From ANME-2 cluster archaeon (GTDB lineage: Archaea > Halobacteriota > Methanosarcinia > Methanosarcinales > Methanocomedenaceae): 26,723 nucleotides of DNA. Shown here in pieces: positions 15,694-23,751 of this stretch; within the stretch, counting starts at the first letter, position 1; each line of letters starts with the position of its first letter. The notes below the pieces were generated by a model. That model saw only the letters and a program-made list of their open reading frames with translations. It was not told where the DNA came from and did not search any database. The position numbers were made by a program, and so were the translations under genes. Where the stretch lies: the NCBI GenBank assembly GCA_023544495.1, contig JAMJFV010000005.1:5776-32498 (forward strand), read 5' to 3'.

Positions 15694-16372
15694 ACCGGGC
15701 ATTATCGATGACACACACGCCACCTCTGAGGACCTGCAGCGATGATCTCGATCCCGGCGAAACCTCCTCTGCTGCAATAATGGCATAGACGGGACCTGCG
15801 AGTGGCCTGGGCCAGGAAGAAGCACAGGGCTAACTTGCCGCCGGGATCCCTGCGAAAGTGCTGGAACCACTTCTTCGAGCAATCATTTGCAGATGGGCCT
15901 TGCATTTTTTATCTGTATGTGTCGCCATCATTTCGCAGGATACCCTGGCTGGAGAGTTCTCCATCAGTGATCTGGCGGATAAGGTGCTCGTCCCCTTCTT
16001 CCAGTTTGAGGATGAGGGCTTCTTTGAAATACCTGGGTTTATGTTTGAGCTTGAGCCGTTTTGGCTTGACAGGTGCTTCTTCTTTTTCGGGATACCTGTC
16101 CTCGCCTTCGAATTCAAAGTACCTATTTTCATCCGTCAGGGTGAGATGCATAGGAAGGTGTATTTGTCACAGCCGAACTGTTCGAAGAGTTCTGTAGCGA
16201 TAGAGACCATGCAGGATGATGCTTACTTGATTGCTGCAGATGGCTGGAAGGCTGAATTATCAAATGAAAGAAGGATGAATGGGATCGATGTACTGACATC
16301 TTCCAGATGTTGAGTAGCCTGGCACATGTATCGATCATCTTCTCGAAATGCCGCAGAGTCAGCCTTTTCCTG
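15694..16372 (-). pseudogene. Degenerate gene with frameshifts and stops (mobile-type relic)
   Basis: Several minus-strand blocks in different frames read as one decayed protein: LTLRHFEKMIDTCARLLNIW (about 16355-16290), ATELFEQFGCDKYTFL (about 16200-16153), then after a frameshift the 80-residue block starting MHLTLTDENRYFEFEGEDRY (16151 to 15909), and a C-terminal part with two cysteines (RLCHYC). Lysine-rich PVKPKRLKLKHKPRYF fits a nucleic-acid-binding protein. I cannot name the family. A fragment of the same gene lies at 14505-14560 in opposite orientation. This accounts for the 737-bp stretch between the DUF362 gene and copB, in which I see nothing else but a short 5' region of copB. Confidence 0.6.
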
Positions 16373-16427
16373 TTAAAAAGCCAAAAAGCATTTCTCCCAT
16401 TAGCCCAAATTGTAATTGGGGAGTTAC

Positions 16428-18464
16428 ATGAAGGAATCCGATCCATCCAATGGACATACTGATCACCAGATGCAGCATGAACATAAAGACCATAGTACGA
16501 AAAAACCTGCGCATGATGACCATTCCCATATGGTGGCTGATTACAGGAAACGGTTCTGGATATCACTGGTAATCACCATTCCCATCCTTATTCTTTCTCC
16601 AATGGTCCAGGAACTGGCGGGTCTGGGAGATACACTCCGGTTCACCGGTGATCTTTATCTCCTGTTCCTTCTGTCTACCATACTATTTTTTTACGGTGGC
16701 CGTCCCTTTCTTGAAGGGATCTTCCATGAAATAAAGACCAGAAATCCAGGTATGATGACCCTTATAGCCGTGGCCATCACCACAGCATATCTGTATAGCA
16801 GTACGGTGGTGTTGGGTCTCGAAGGCAAGATCTTCTACTGGGAGCTTGCCACACTTATCGACATTATGCTCCTGGGTCACTGGATGGAAATGAGGTCTGT
16901 TATGGGTGCTTCAAAAGCTCTTGAAGAACTGGCGAGCCTCATGCCCTCTGATGCCCATAAATTCATGCCTGACGGTAGTGTTATGGACGTGCCGCTCAGT
17001 GAACTGAACAAGACCGACAGGGTACTGGTCAAACCCGGTGAGAAAATACCTGTCGATGGAAGGGTGGTCGAAGGTGCAACATCGGTCAATGAGTCCATGC
17101 TGACCGGGGAATCGAAACCTGTCACAAAAGAAGAAGGTGCAAAAGTAATAGGTGGGTCTATTAACGGTGAAGGGTCAATTACACTGGAGGTTGAAAAAAC
17201 AGGTGATGATTCCTTCCTCTCCCAGGTGATAGAACTGGTCAGAGTGGCCCAGGAGAGCAAATCAAAAACCCAGGACCTGGCAAACCGGGCCGCGCTCTGG
17301 CTCACCATAATAGCCCTGTCAGGTGGGACTATTACCCTTTTGGTATGGTTCCTGGTAGTTGGCAGGGACTTCGCCTTTGCTCTTGAGCGTACTGTCACCG
17401 TCATGGTGATCACATGTCCCCATGCCCTGGGGCTTGCTATTCCTCTGGTTGTGGCCGTTTCCACATCCATTTCTGCTAAAAACGGTCTGTTGATACGAAA
17501 CCGGGCTGCCTTTGAGAGGGCAAGGAATATCCAGGCGATCATCTTTGATAAGACAGGTACCCTTACCGAAGGAAAATTCGGGATTACCGATACCATCATC
17601 CTATCTGATGATATTGACGAGGAGCAGCTCCTGGTATATGCTGCCTCTCTGGAGGAGCGGTCCGAACATCCCATCGCCAGGGGGATCGCTGTATCGGTCG
17701 ATACGAGAGCACCTGTTGAAGATTTCAGGTCTATTCCCGGCAAAGGTGCTGAAGGGAAGGTCGCAGGTCGTGATGTGAAAGTGGTGAGTCCCGGTTATCT
17801 GAAGGAACAGAATATTTCATTTGAGGATGAACGAATAGAAGGACTTTCTGTCCAGGGGAAGACCGTGGTATATGTACTTTTGGATGGAGAGCTAAAGGGA
17901 GCCATCGCCCTGGCAGATATTATCAGACCCGAATCGAGCCGGACCATCTCAACACTTAAAGAGATGGGTATCAGATGCATAATGCTTACCGGGGATAATG
18001 AACAGGTCGCCAGGTGGGTCTCAGAGGAATTGGGGCTTGATGAATATTTCGCAGAGGTCCTCCCCCAGGAGAAAACAGCAAAGATAAAGGAAGTGCAGTC
18101 CAGGGGACTGACGGTTGCCATGACAGGTGACGGGGTAAACGATGCTCCCGCTCTTGCCCAGGCAGATATTGGCATCGCTATAGGGGCCGGTACCGATGTG
18201 GCTGTTGAGACTGCAGATATCATACTGGTCAGGAGCAGCCCCCTTGATGTTCTGGCGATCATCGGCCTGGCCCGGGCAACATATAGGAAGATGGTACAGA
18301 ATCTGGTATGGGCTACGGGCTACAACGCTGTTGCCATTCCCCTTGCAGCCGGGATACTCTATAACCAGGGAATACTTCTCAGTCCTGCAATTGGTGCCGC
18401 ACTCATGTCCTTAAGCACGATAATTGTAGCTGTGAATGCAAAATTCTTAACGTTCGCAAAATAG
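16428..18464 (+). CDS. copB: P1B-type copper ATPase, CPH class (CopB-like)
   Basis: A heavy-metal P-type ATPase of 678 aa. The metal site motif in the sixth transmembrane segment is CPH (330-332), which defines the P1B-3 (CopB) class known to export Cu. The phosphorylation site is DKTGTLT (Asp374), and TGES, HP (in SEHPIARG), MLTGDN and GDGVNDAPAL are all in order. The N-terminus (about 1-35) has a cluster of nine histidines instead of an HMA domain, as is usual for this class. The start is ATG 16428 after GGGGAG; a TTG 12 nt upstream is less likely. It lies beside the other copper genes but is transcribed alone on the plus strand. Confidence 0.93.
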   Translation: MKESDPSNGHTDHQMQHEHKDHSTKKPAHDDHSHMVADYRKRFWISLVITIPILILSPMVQELAGLGDTLRFTGDLYLLFLLSTILFFYGGRPFLEGIFHEIKTRNPGMMTLIAVAITTAYLYSSTVVLGLEGKIFYWELATLIDIMLLGHWMEMRSVMGASKALEELASLMPSDAHKFMPDGSVMDVPLSELNKTDRVLVKPGEKIPVDGRVVEGATSVNESMLTGESKPVTKEEGAKVIGGSINGEGSITLEVEKTGDDSFLSQVIELVRVAQESKSKTQDLANRAALWLTIIALSGGTITLLVWFLVVGRDFAFALERTVTVMVITCPHALGLAIPLVVAVSTSISAKNGLLIRNRAAFERARNIQAIIFDKTGTLTEGKFGITDTIILSDDIDEEQLLVYAASLEERSEHPIARGIAVSVDTRAPVEDFRSIPGKGAEGKVAGRDVKVVSPGYLKEQNISFEDERIEGLSVQGKTVVYVLLDGELKGAIALADIIRPESSRTISTLKEMGIRCIMLTGDNEQVARWVSEELGLDEYFAEVLPQEKTAKIKEVQSRGLTVAMTGDGVNDAPALAQADIGIAIGAGTDVAVETADIILVRSSPLDVLAIIGLARATYRKMVQNLVWATGYNAVAIPLAAGILYNQGILLSPAIGAALMSLSTIIVAVNAKFLTFAK

Positions 18465-18589
18465 TGGAATTTTGTATTGTTCCTGATTTCTGATAAAGAC
18501 CAGTGCATTCCAATTACTTAATCCAAGCCCACCTGTTCCCGCTGCATAATGAAAGGCCTGCTGATAAGGTACAGAGGTCTTCCGGAACC

Positions 18590-18634
18590 GAAAGAATTTA
18601 TATACAGAAACAAATGTAACATCTATGGGGGAGA
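18590..18634 (+). promoter_or_regulatory. Promoter and ribosome-binding site of the DUF1858-like gene
   Basis: CGAAAGAATTTATATAC (about 18589-18605) looks like a purine-rich BRE followed by a strong TATA box. A transcript would start near 18627, just before GGGGGAG (18627-18633), which is 6 nt ahead of the ATG at 18640. This is the best-looking archaeal promoter in the window. Confidence 0.6.
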
Positions 18635-18639
18635 GAAAG

Positions 18640-18840
18640 ATGGCTGATATAATTTCCAGGAAAGATAAAGTAAACCAGGTTATTACCAGGTATCCGCAAT
18701 TGAAGGAGGTCTTTGTCAAGCACGGCATGCCCAATTATCCGGGTCGCCTGCCATCAGAGACCATTGAGTTCTTCTGCAGAATGCACAAGGTGGACATCCA
18801 GCAATTGCTGGACGAACTGAACGCGGCAGCAGGATCGTAG
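18640..18840 (+). CDS. DUF1858-like small helical protein
   Basis: The 66-aa product (MADIISRKDKVNQVITRYPQ...) matches the DUF1858 pattern: 'V-x-Q-V-I-x-x-Y-P' followed by a lone helix, then HGMPNYPGRLPSETI and a C-terminal helix. It is soluble, with no signal. The ATG at 18640 has its own Shine-Dalgarno sequence; an ATG at 18625 in the same frame has none. The next gene begins 8 nt after the stop, so they form an operon. DUF1858 proteins often accompany redox or nitrogen-oxide genes; here the neighbour is a small haem-copper-oxidase-like membrane protein. The function is unknown. Confidence 0.72.
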   Translation: MADIISRKDKVNQVITRYPQLKEVFVKHGMPNYPGRLPSETIEFFCRMHKVDIQQLLDELNAAAGS

Positions 18841-18848
18841 GGGATTAC

Positions 18849-19244
18849 ATGGAATTACCACTGAAATTCGCCTGGGCAAGTCTGGTCTACCTGGTGATCG
18901 GGAGCACATTGGGTATTATCATGATCCTCGATTCAACACTGTTCAGGCCCTCCCATGTCCATATCCTGCTGATAGGATTTGTGGGAATGATGATATTTGG
19001 CGTTGGGTACCACCTGCTGCCGGTGTTTGCCGGTACCGACCTGTACAGCCTCCGGCTGGCAGAACTGCATTTCTGGATGCAGAATATCGGTCTGCTGGGA
19101 TTGGCTTTCACCATGCCCTACCGGCAAACCAGCGATACTGCTCATACAGGGTCCGTGGTGTTCGGGTTGATCTCGCTGGCGGCCATTTATTTATTCGCTT
19201 TCAATGTGGCCAGGTCCATTATCATACCAAGAGAGGATAAATAG
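18849..19244 (+). CDS. Small four-helix membrane protein, haem-copper oxidase subunit I/NnrS-like
   Basis: A 131-aa protein with four predicted membrane helices (about 8-28, 37-59, 74-92 and 102-123) and histidines near the helix ends: HVH (36, 38), GYHLLP (55) and ELHFW (74). These resemble the truncated 'cbb3 oxidase subunit I-like' or NnrS-like proteins found in many bacteria and archaea, where the histidines could bind haem or copper. It is far shorter than a true oxidase subunit I, so it cannot be a complete oxidase. The start ATG at 18849 overlaps nothing. It follows the DUF1858-like gene in an operon and lies in the copper island. Substrate and partner are unknown. Confidence 0.65.
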   Translation: MELPLKFAWASLVYLVIGSTLGIIMILDSTLFRPSHVHILLIGFVGMMIFGVGYHLLPVFAGTDLYSLRLAELHFWMQNIGLLGLAFTMPYRQTSDTAHTGSVVFGLISLAAIYLFAFNVARSIIIPREDK

Positions 19245-19529
19245 AAAGGGAGAGATTTATTAATCTCTTCGACTTTTGGATTATATATTACCACACGCTT
19301 GAGATTATTTTCTATCTCATTGTAAATATTATAGAGAAAAGTACCAATTGCTGCCAGTTCAATAACAGTTTTTTCATCATTCGACTTGAAAACTGACCTA
19401 CCGTAGCCCGTTGTTAAGTGCCTGCTACGCCAGCAAGGCGTGCATGTCGCCGAGGGACACAGAGAAATGTTATAGCTCTCTGTGTCCTCTGATCTGTCTG
19501 TGGTTTATTGTTGATACGTCAACGTTCAG
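19245..19529. other. Intergenic region with a perfect 11-bp hairpin
   Basis: GGACACAGAGA (19455-19465) pairs perfectly with TCTCTGTGTCC (19477-19487) across an 11-nt loop. It lies between the convergent ends of the membrane-protein gene (ends 19244) and the DUF302 gene (ends 19530), so it could act in transcript ends. The flanks are A/T-rich and have no coding frame I would support. Confidence 0.65.
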
Positions 19530-19919
19530 TTATTCTTCAGCGACTGCATCAACCGCTCTTTTGAGCAATTTCTCAATCTCCTCTGCAATTGGTATCAGCT
19601 CGGGATTTCCCACTTTTCCAAGCTGGACAGTTGGTAATATTGCGCTGACAACTGTTTTCCCATCCTGCCTGTAGACAGATACATTACAGGGGAGCAGAAC
19701 CCCGATATCCCGTTCTGCAATCAATGCCTTGTATGCAAACGGCGGATTACATGCTCCCAGGATGATGTGATCTTCAAAGTCTACATTGAGTTTGGTTTTG
19801 AGTGTCTGTTTGATATCTATTTCAGTAAGAACTCCGAACCCCTCATTCTTCAATGCTTCCCTGACTTTCGCAACAGTTTCATCATATCCCATTTCAATGG
19901 TTCGTTTATATGTGTACAT
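19530..19919 (-). CDS. DUF302-family protein
   Basis: A 129-aa DUF302 protein: YTYKRTIEMGYDETVAKVREALKNEGFGVLTEID is the family's entry, followed by HIILGACNPPFAYKAL with the conserved Cys-Asn-Pro, LPCNVSVY with a second Cys, and a C-terminal helix. There is no signal. The start is the ATG at 19919, with GGGGTGA about 7 nt upstream; an in-frame GTG 9 nt further upstream is possible. DUF302 genes are often found in metal-resistance and redox operons, but the reaction is unknown. It is the last gene downstream of copA and the 71-aa gene (82 bp gap). Confidence 0.85.
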   Translation of the reverse strand: MYTYKRTIEMGYDETVAKVREALKNEGFGVLTEIDIKQTLKTKLNVDFEDHIILGACNPPFAYKALIAERDIGVLLPCNVSVYRQDGKTVVSAILPTVQLGKVGNPELIPIAEEIEKLLKRAVDAVAEE

Positions 19920-20001
19920 TCTATTCACCCCTAATTTTATTCCTGATTAAATTCTCTAACAAATCTCTTATTTAGACTAATTTCCCAAAAAACATAAGCG
20001 T

Positions 20002-20217
20002 CTATTGCGTCTTCTCCAGTACCCTCGGCCATACTGCCAGTCCGATGATCAAAACCAGCAGAAGCACGAACACCGAACCAAGATAGGTATCATTTATCGT
20101 ATAAGCTTCCGAGACTTCCATCCTGCCGAAGGACAGCACATAGAATGACGCAGCAACCGCTATTGCAGTGACCGTGCTGTACATGAACGTATGTGCGAAT
20201 TTCACAGCCATGATCAT
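20002..20217 (-). CDS. Small two-span membrane protein overlapping copA
   Basis: A 71-aa protein with two hydrophobic segments (about 8-28 and 46-65) joined by an acidic loop with one N-glycosylation sequon (NDT). I do not recognise a family. Its ATG overlaps the stop of copA by 4 nt (ATGA), so translation is coupled and it is probably made in proportion to the pump. A role as an accessory subunit of the ATPase or as a metal-binding membrane peptide is possible, but there are few metal ligands (one His, one internal Met after the N-terminus). Confidence 0.68.
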   Translation of the reverse strand: MIMAVKFAHTFMYSTVTAIAVAASFYVLSFGRMEVSEAYTINDTYLGSVFVLLLVLIIGLAVWPRVLEKTQ

Positions 20218-23054
20218 ACCACCTCCTGGCGTTTCAGCTTGAACCGCTTGAGCAGCAGCGCATTTGTGGTCACGGAAACCGAACTCATTGCCATGAACAG
20301 CGCCGCCAGTGCCGGAGCTATCAGGTACGGTCCGAACAGGCCCAGTGCGATGGGTATGCCCGCGGTATTATAGGCAAAGGCCCAGAAGAGGCCTTGCTTA
20401 ATCTTGTTCATGGTCCGCTTGCTCAGCTCGATGCTGGACACCACGTCGCGAAGGTCGTCCTTGATGAGCACTATCTGTGCTGATTCCATGGCAACATCGG
20501 TACCGCTGCCAAGGGCTATACCGATATCGGCCTGCATAAGTGCCGGGGCGTCATTTATACCATCACCCACCATGGCCACCTTCCGGCCTTCGGCCTGGAG
20601 CTTCTTCACCTCATCGGCTTTGTCCTGGGGGAGTACCTCGGCCAGCACCCGGTCGATGCCTACCTGCCTGGCTATGGCATCAGCGGTGCGCTGGTTGTCG
20701 CCTGTTATCATGACAGTTGTGATGCCCATGTCCTGCAGGTACTTCACTGCCCGGGCAGAATGCTCCTTCAGGGTATCGGCAACGGCTATGACACCCATGA
20801 TCTTGCTATCCTTAGCTATGAGCATGGCAGTCTTACCGTCGTTCTCCAGCGCCTCCATGGTATCGTTCAACGGCGTTGGGTCCATCCCATTATCGGTCAT
20901 CAGTTTCCGGGTACCCAGCAGCAGCCGGCTGCCATCGTACATGACCTGCACACCGTGTCCTGCTATAGCGTTGAAGTCCTTGCCATCCGGAATCTCGATT
21001 CCCCTGCTCGCGGCTCCTTTCACAATGGCCTCACCCAGCGGGTGCTCGGAACCTTTCTCGGTAATGGCTGCCAGTGTAAGCACGTCATTCTCATCGGTCC
21101 CGTTCACCGGCATCACGTCGGTCAGGAGAGGCTCACCCCTGGTCAGGGTACCGGTCTTGTCGAACACTATCGTATCCAGTTTCTGCGCCATCTCCAATGC
21201 CTCGCCACCCTTAATGAGGATGCCGTTCTCGGCACCCTTTCCGGTCCCCACCATCACGGCAATGGGCGTAGCAAGACCCACAGCGCAGGGGCAGGCTATG
21301 ACCAGGACGGTGATAGATATCAGCAGTGCTGCAAGGAACGGGCTCACAATCCCGTAATTGGTGGCAATATCAAGACTCGAAAATCCGATAAAGTACCAGT
21401 AAAAGAATGCCAGAAGGGCAATGGTCATAACCATGACTATGAAATGTCCCGCCACAATATCGGCTATCCGCTGAATGGGTGCCTTGCTGGTCTGGGCGTC
21501 CTCGACCAGTTTGATTATCTGCGCCAGCGCGGTATCCGCACCTACTTTGGTTGCTCTGTACCTGAACGACCCGGTCTTATTGATAGTGGCGCCGATAACC
21601 TCGCTGCCTTCATTTTTCTCGACAGGTATGCTCTCGCCCGTGAGCATGCTCTCGTCAATGGCAGAGCGCCCCTCCACCACGATACCGTCCACAGGTAATT
21701 TCTCGCCGGGCCGGACCACCACGATATCACCGGTCCTGACATTCTCAATGGGAACATCTTTTTCGGTCCCGTCAACCAGTATCCTGGCTGTCTTGGCCTG
21801 CATCCCCATAAGTTTCTTGATAGCCTCTGAGGTCTTTCCCCTTGACTTTGCCTCAAGGTACCGACCAAGTATGATGAATGCAATAAGCATCACGGCAGTG
21901 CCGAAATATTTGTGTTCGAACCCTGCCCCAAGGTCAATGAACACGCTAGCCGTGCTGATCAAGTATGCGGAACCTGTGCCTGCCGCAATGAGCAGGTTCA
22001 TGTCAGTGGAGCCGTGGAGCAACCCTTTGTACGCTCCCGTAAAGAACTGGCGGCCGGGAAACAACATTACCAGGGTCGCAAAAATGAACTGGAAATAATC
22101 GTTCCCTAAAAAAGCCATTATTCCGGGCAGTCCATTCATCAGCAGAGGGATGCTCTGTCCCATCTCACCGATGGCTACCGGTACTGATAAGATAAGCGCC
22201 AGGATGAGATTTCGTTTCTGGGATAGTATCTCCTTTTCCCTGACCTCGCGTTCCCTGTCTACATCCACGCCTTTTTGCTCTTCGGCCTCGTAACCTATAT
22301 CGGTGACGGCTTTGATGATATTCTTGACCGAGATTTTTGCCGAATCATATTCGACATATCCCCGCTCTGTGGTAAGGTTCACCGAGACCTTAATGACACC
22401 ATCCAGTTTGCGCAGTCCCTTCTCGATATTCTGTACACATGAAGCACAGGTCATTCCTGTTATGTGCAGGGTAACACTGTCCTTTACCACCCCGTACCCC
22501 AGGTCTGTGATGGTCTTTGCGAACTGTTCAGGGTCTACCATGCCAGGGTCATATTCGATAGCAGCTTTCTCTGTGGTCAGATTGACAACTGCTTTGATGA
22601 CACCGGGCAATTTACCCAGTCCCTTCTCAATGTTCTGGGCACAGGACGCACAGGTCATGCCAGTGACACCGATAGTGGTCTTCTTCACTGCTCCCGCGGA
22701 GGTAGGTGCAAGTGTGGTCCCTGTTTGTATTTCCGTTTCGGGCGGTGGTGTTGAACCTGCTGCTTCGTCACTAGAGGATTTGCTCACCATGCCTTCTTTC
22801 ATACGTTCCATGCCGTCCGGAGTGGGAACCGGACAAAACTCGTCCTCGTCCGCAACCTGGTAATCTACATCACGTACTGCCTGTTTGATCTGTTCAATAT
22901 CGATCCTGGAGGAATCATAGGAAACAGTGGCCTCACCAGCCGCAAGGTCCACGCTCACCGAGGTCACACCGTCAAGAGCGGCAATGGCATCATAAACGCG
23001 CTTCTGGCAGTGCTCACAGGTCATACCCTGTATTGATAATTTCACATCTTCCAT
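20214..23054 (-). CDS. copA: Cu+-exporting P1B ATPase with three HMA domains (CopA)
   Basis: A 946-aa P1B-1 ATPase. Three heavy-metal-binding domains come first: GMTCEHC (10-16), then a Pro/Ser/Thr-rich linker (about 72-125), then two GMTCASC domains (about 127-192 and 194-260). The core follows: CPC metal site (588-590), TGES, phosphorylated Asp632 in DKTGTLT, SEHPLGEAI, TGDN and GDGINDAP. It exports Cu+ using ATP. It is longer than most archaeal CopA because of the third HMA. GGAGG about 7 nt before the ATG sets the start. An A/T-rich element (ATATAATAAC, minus strand, about 23078-23087) upstream could drive it separately from the copZ-like gene, 40 bp away. Confidence 0.95.
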   Translation of the reverse strand: MEDVKLSIQGMTCEHCQKRVYDAIAALDGVTSVSVDLAAGEATVSYDSSRIDIEQIKQAVRDVDYQVADEDEFCPVPTPDGMERMKEGMVSKSSSDEAAGSTPPPETEIQTGTTLAPTSAGAVKKTTIGVTGMTCASCAQNIEKGLGKLPGVIKAVVNLTTEKAAIEYDPGMVDPEQFAKTITDLGYGVVKDSVTLHITGMTCASCVQNIEKGLRKLDGVIKVSVNLTTERGYVEYDSAKISVKNIIKAVTDIGYEAEEQKGVDVDREREVREKEILSQKRNLILALILSVPVAIGEMGQSIPLLMNGLPGIMAFLGNDYFQFIFATLVMLFPGRQFFTGAYKGLLHGSTDMNLLIAAGTGSAYLISTASVFIDLGAGFEHKYFGTAVMLIAFIILGRYLEAKSRGKTSEAIKKLMGMQAKTARILVDGTEKDVPIENVRTGDIVVVRPGEKLPVDGIVVEGRSAIDESMLTGESIPVEKNEGSEVIGATINKTGSFRYRATKVGADTALAQIIKLVEDAQTSKAPIQRIADIVAGHFIVMVMTIALLAFFYWYFIGFSSLDIATNYGIVSPFLAALLISITVLVIACPCAVGLATPIAVMVGTGKGAENGILIKGGEALEMAQKLDTIVFDKTGTLTRGEPLLTDVMPVNGTDENDVLTLAAITEKGSEHPLGEAIVKGAASRGIEIPDGKDFNAIAGHGVQVMYDGSRLLLGTRKLMTDNGMDPTPLNDTMEALENDGKTAMLIAKDSKIMGVIAVADTLKEHSARAVKYLQDMGITTVMITGDNQRTADAIARQVGIDRVLAEVLPQDKADEVKKLQAEGRKVAMVGDGINDAPALMQADIGIALGSGTDVAMESAQIVLIKDDLRDVVSSIELSKRTMNKIKQGLFWAFAYNTAGIPIALGLFGPYLIAPALAALFMAMSSVSVTTNALLLKRFKLKRQEVV

Positions 23055-23077
23055 CGAATGCCTCCAGTTGTAAATAG

Positions 23078-23092
23078 TTATTATATGTGTGG
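23078..23092 (-). promoter_or_regulatory. TATA-like element between the CopZ-like gene and copA
   Basis: Minus-strand CACACATATAATAAC lies about 30 nt before the copA ATG at 23054 and directly after the stop of the CopZ-like gene. A transcript from here would carry a short leader containing GGAGG. It may give copA expression independent of the chaperone gene. Confidence 0.45.
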
Positions 23093-23093
23093 T

Positions 23094-23297
23094 TCAAGCT
23101 TTATATCCGGCTTCGTTAATAACCCCTTTAAGTCCCTTAATAGTTATTATTTCGGGGTCATAATTAACTTTTGCCTGTCCGGGATCAAGGGTAACCTCAA
23201 CATCGAGAACCCCATCAGCAGCGAATAAAGCTTTTGTCACATGCATCTGGCAGTGTCCGCACATCATTCCATCGATTTTAATGCTATCTTCTTTCAT
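23094..23297 (-). CDS. copZ: Copper chaperone-like HMA protein (CopZ-like)
   Basis: A 67-aa stand-alone heavy-metal-associated domain: MKEDSIKIDGMMCGHC with the Cys-x-x-Cys ligands, HVTKAL, then the usual beta-alpha-beta core to the C-terminal GYKA. The length fits CopZ/Atx1-type cytoplasmic chaperones that deliver Cu+ to a CopA N-terminal domain. The ATG at 23297 is the proper start; the open frame continues upstream to 23366, but the extra residues do not belong to the domain. It lies immediately upstream of copA on the same strand (40 bp). An A/T-rich promoter-like stretch (TTTTTTTATTC, minus strand) lies about 20-30 nt upstream of the start. Confidence 0.9.
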   Translation of the reverse strand: MKEDSIKIDGMMCGHCQMHVTKALFAADGVLDVEVTLDPGQAKVNYDPEIITIKGLKGVINEAGYKA

Positions 23298-23468
23298 GTT
23301 TATCACGCTTTGAATAAAAAAACATTTCTGGTTTTCGTAGATTTTGTTTTCAGGTGATACATGCAATTGATTTATTAATGCATATTATGGTTTACAAAAT
23401 GAAATCATATCTTTACACAATTTGAAAATTGTAACAATGGTCAAATATTGTTATTTTTCTGCGTGCCA

Positions 23469-23503
23469 GTCAAATTGTCATCTATTGTATGACATGCTTT
23501 GAC
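23469..23503. promoter_or_regulatory. Two-tier inverted repeat, possible operator
   Basis: GTCAAA (23469-23474) and TGTCAT (23476-23481) on the left face ATGACA (23489-23494) and TTTGAC (23498-23503) on the right, nearly symmetrical about 23485. The arms are those expected of a dimeric or tetrameric DNA-binding protein. It lies about 190 nt upstream of the Met-rich gene's TATA box and about 170 nt upstream of the copZ-like start, so it could serve both. No regulator gene is in the window. Confidence 0.5.
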
Positions 23504-23671
23504 AAATATAAAGGATATGTTATCATTTCTTTCTTAATACAAAGGAAAAATCACATAATCCATCATATCCTTTGGTTTTTTAACAATCCGGAAGTGTTCC
23601 CCTCAAAAAAGGAGAGAAAACAATTTCCCGGTTATAGCTGGCGGTCCAATATTGGCAGGACAGGTTTTGGA

Positions 23672-23748
23672 CATGGTATAAAAATATTAATGGGAGTTGT
23701 ACTGACTTTGATGATGAGGGAATCATTCTGGTAAAACTGGAAGGTGAA
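23672..23748 (+). promoter_or_regulatory. Promoter and Shine-Dalgarno site of the Met-rich protein operon
   Basis: GGTATAAAAATATTAA (23675-23690) is a strong TATA box; a transcript would start near 23705. GGAAGGTGA (23740-23748) is a good ribosome-binding site 3 nt before the ATG at 23752. Confidence 0.6.
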
Positions 23749-23751
23749 ATT

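Larger units (their letters stand above)
23298..23751. other. A/T-rich control region between copZ-like and the Met-rich protein genes
   Basis: About 450 bp of divergent intergenic DNA. It contains A/T-rich promoter elements for both sides, several small dyads (for example ACAATTTGAAAATTGT at about 23417-23432), and the larger dyad listed separately. An 81-codon frame at 23489-23734 has no recognisable content and overlaps the promoter, so I do not call it a gene. I see no other gene here. Confidence 0.5.

Noticed and set aside
15802..16313. Plus-strand frames of 131 and 151 codons
   Set aside because: They are antisense to the decayed minus-strand gene and have no coherent content.
16877..17743. 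288-codon minus-strand frame inside copB
   Set aside because: It is antisense to conserved ATPase motifs; Ser/Pro-rich translation is typical of a shadow frame.
18849..19244. Full cytochrome oxidase subunit I
   Set aside because: Only four helices and four histidines are present; a true subunit has twelve helices and six conserved histidines.
20404..21698. Long plus-strand frames (317 and 312 codons) inside copA
   Set aside because: Both are antisense to copA, which shows all ATPase motifs; no domain is visible in either.
23489..23734. 81-codon frame upstream of the Met-rich gene
   Set aside because: No ribosome-binding site, no recognisable domain, and it runs through the operator-like dyad and the TATA box of the next gene.
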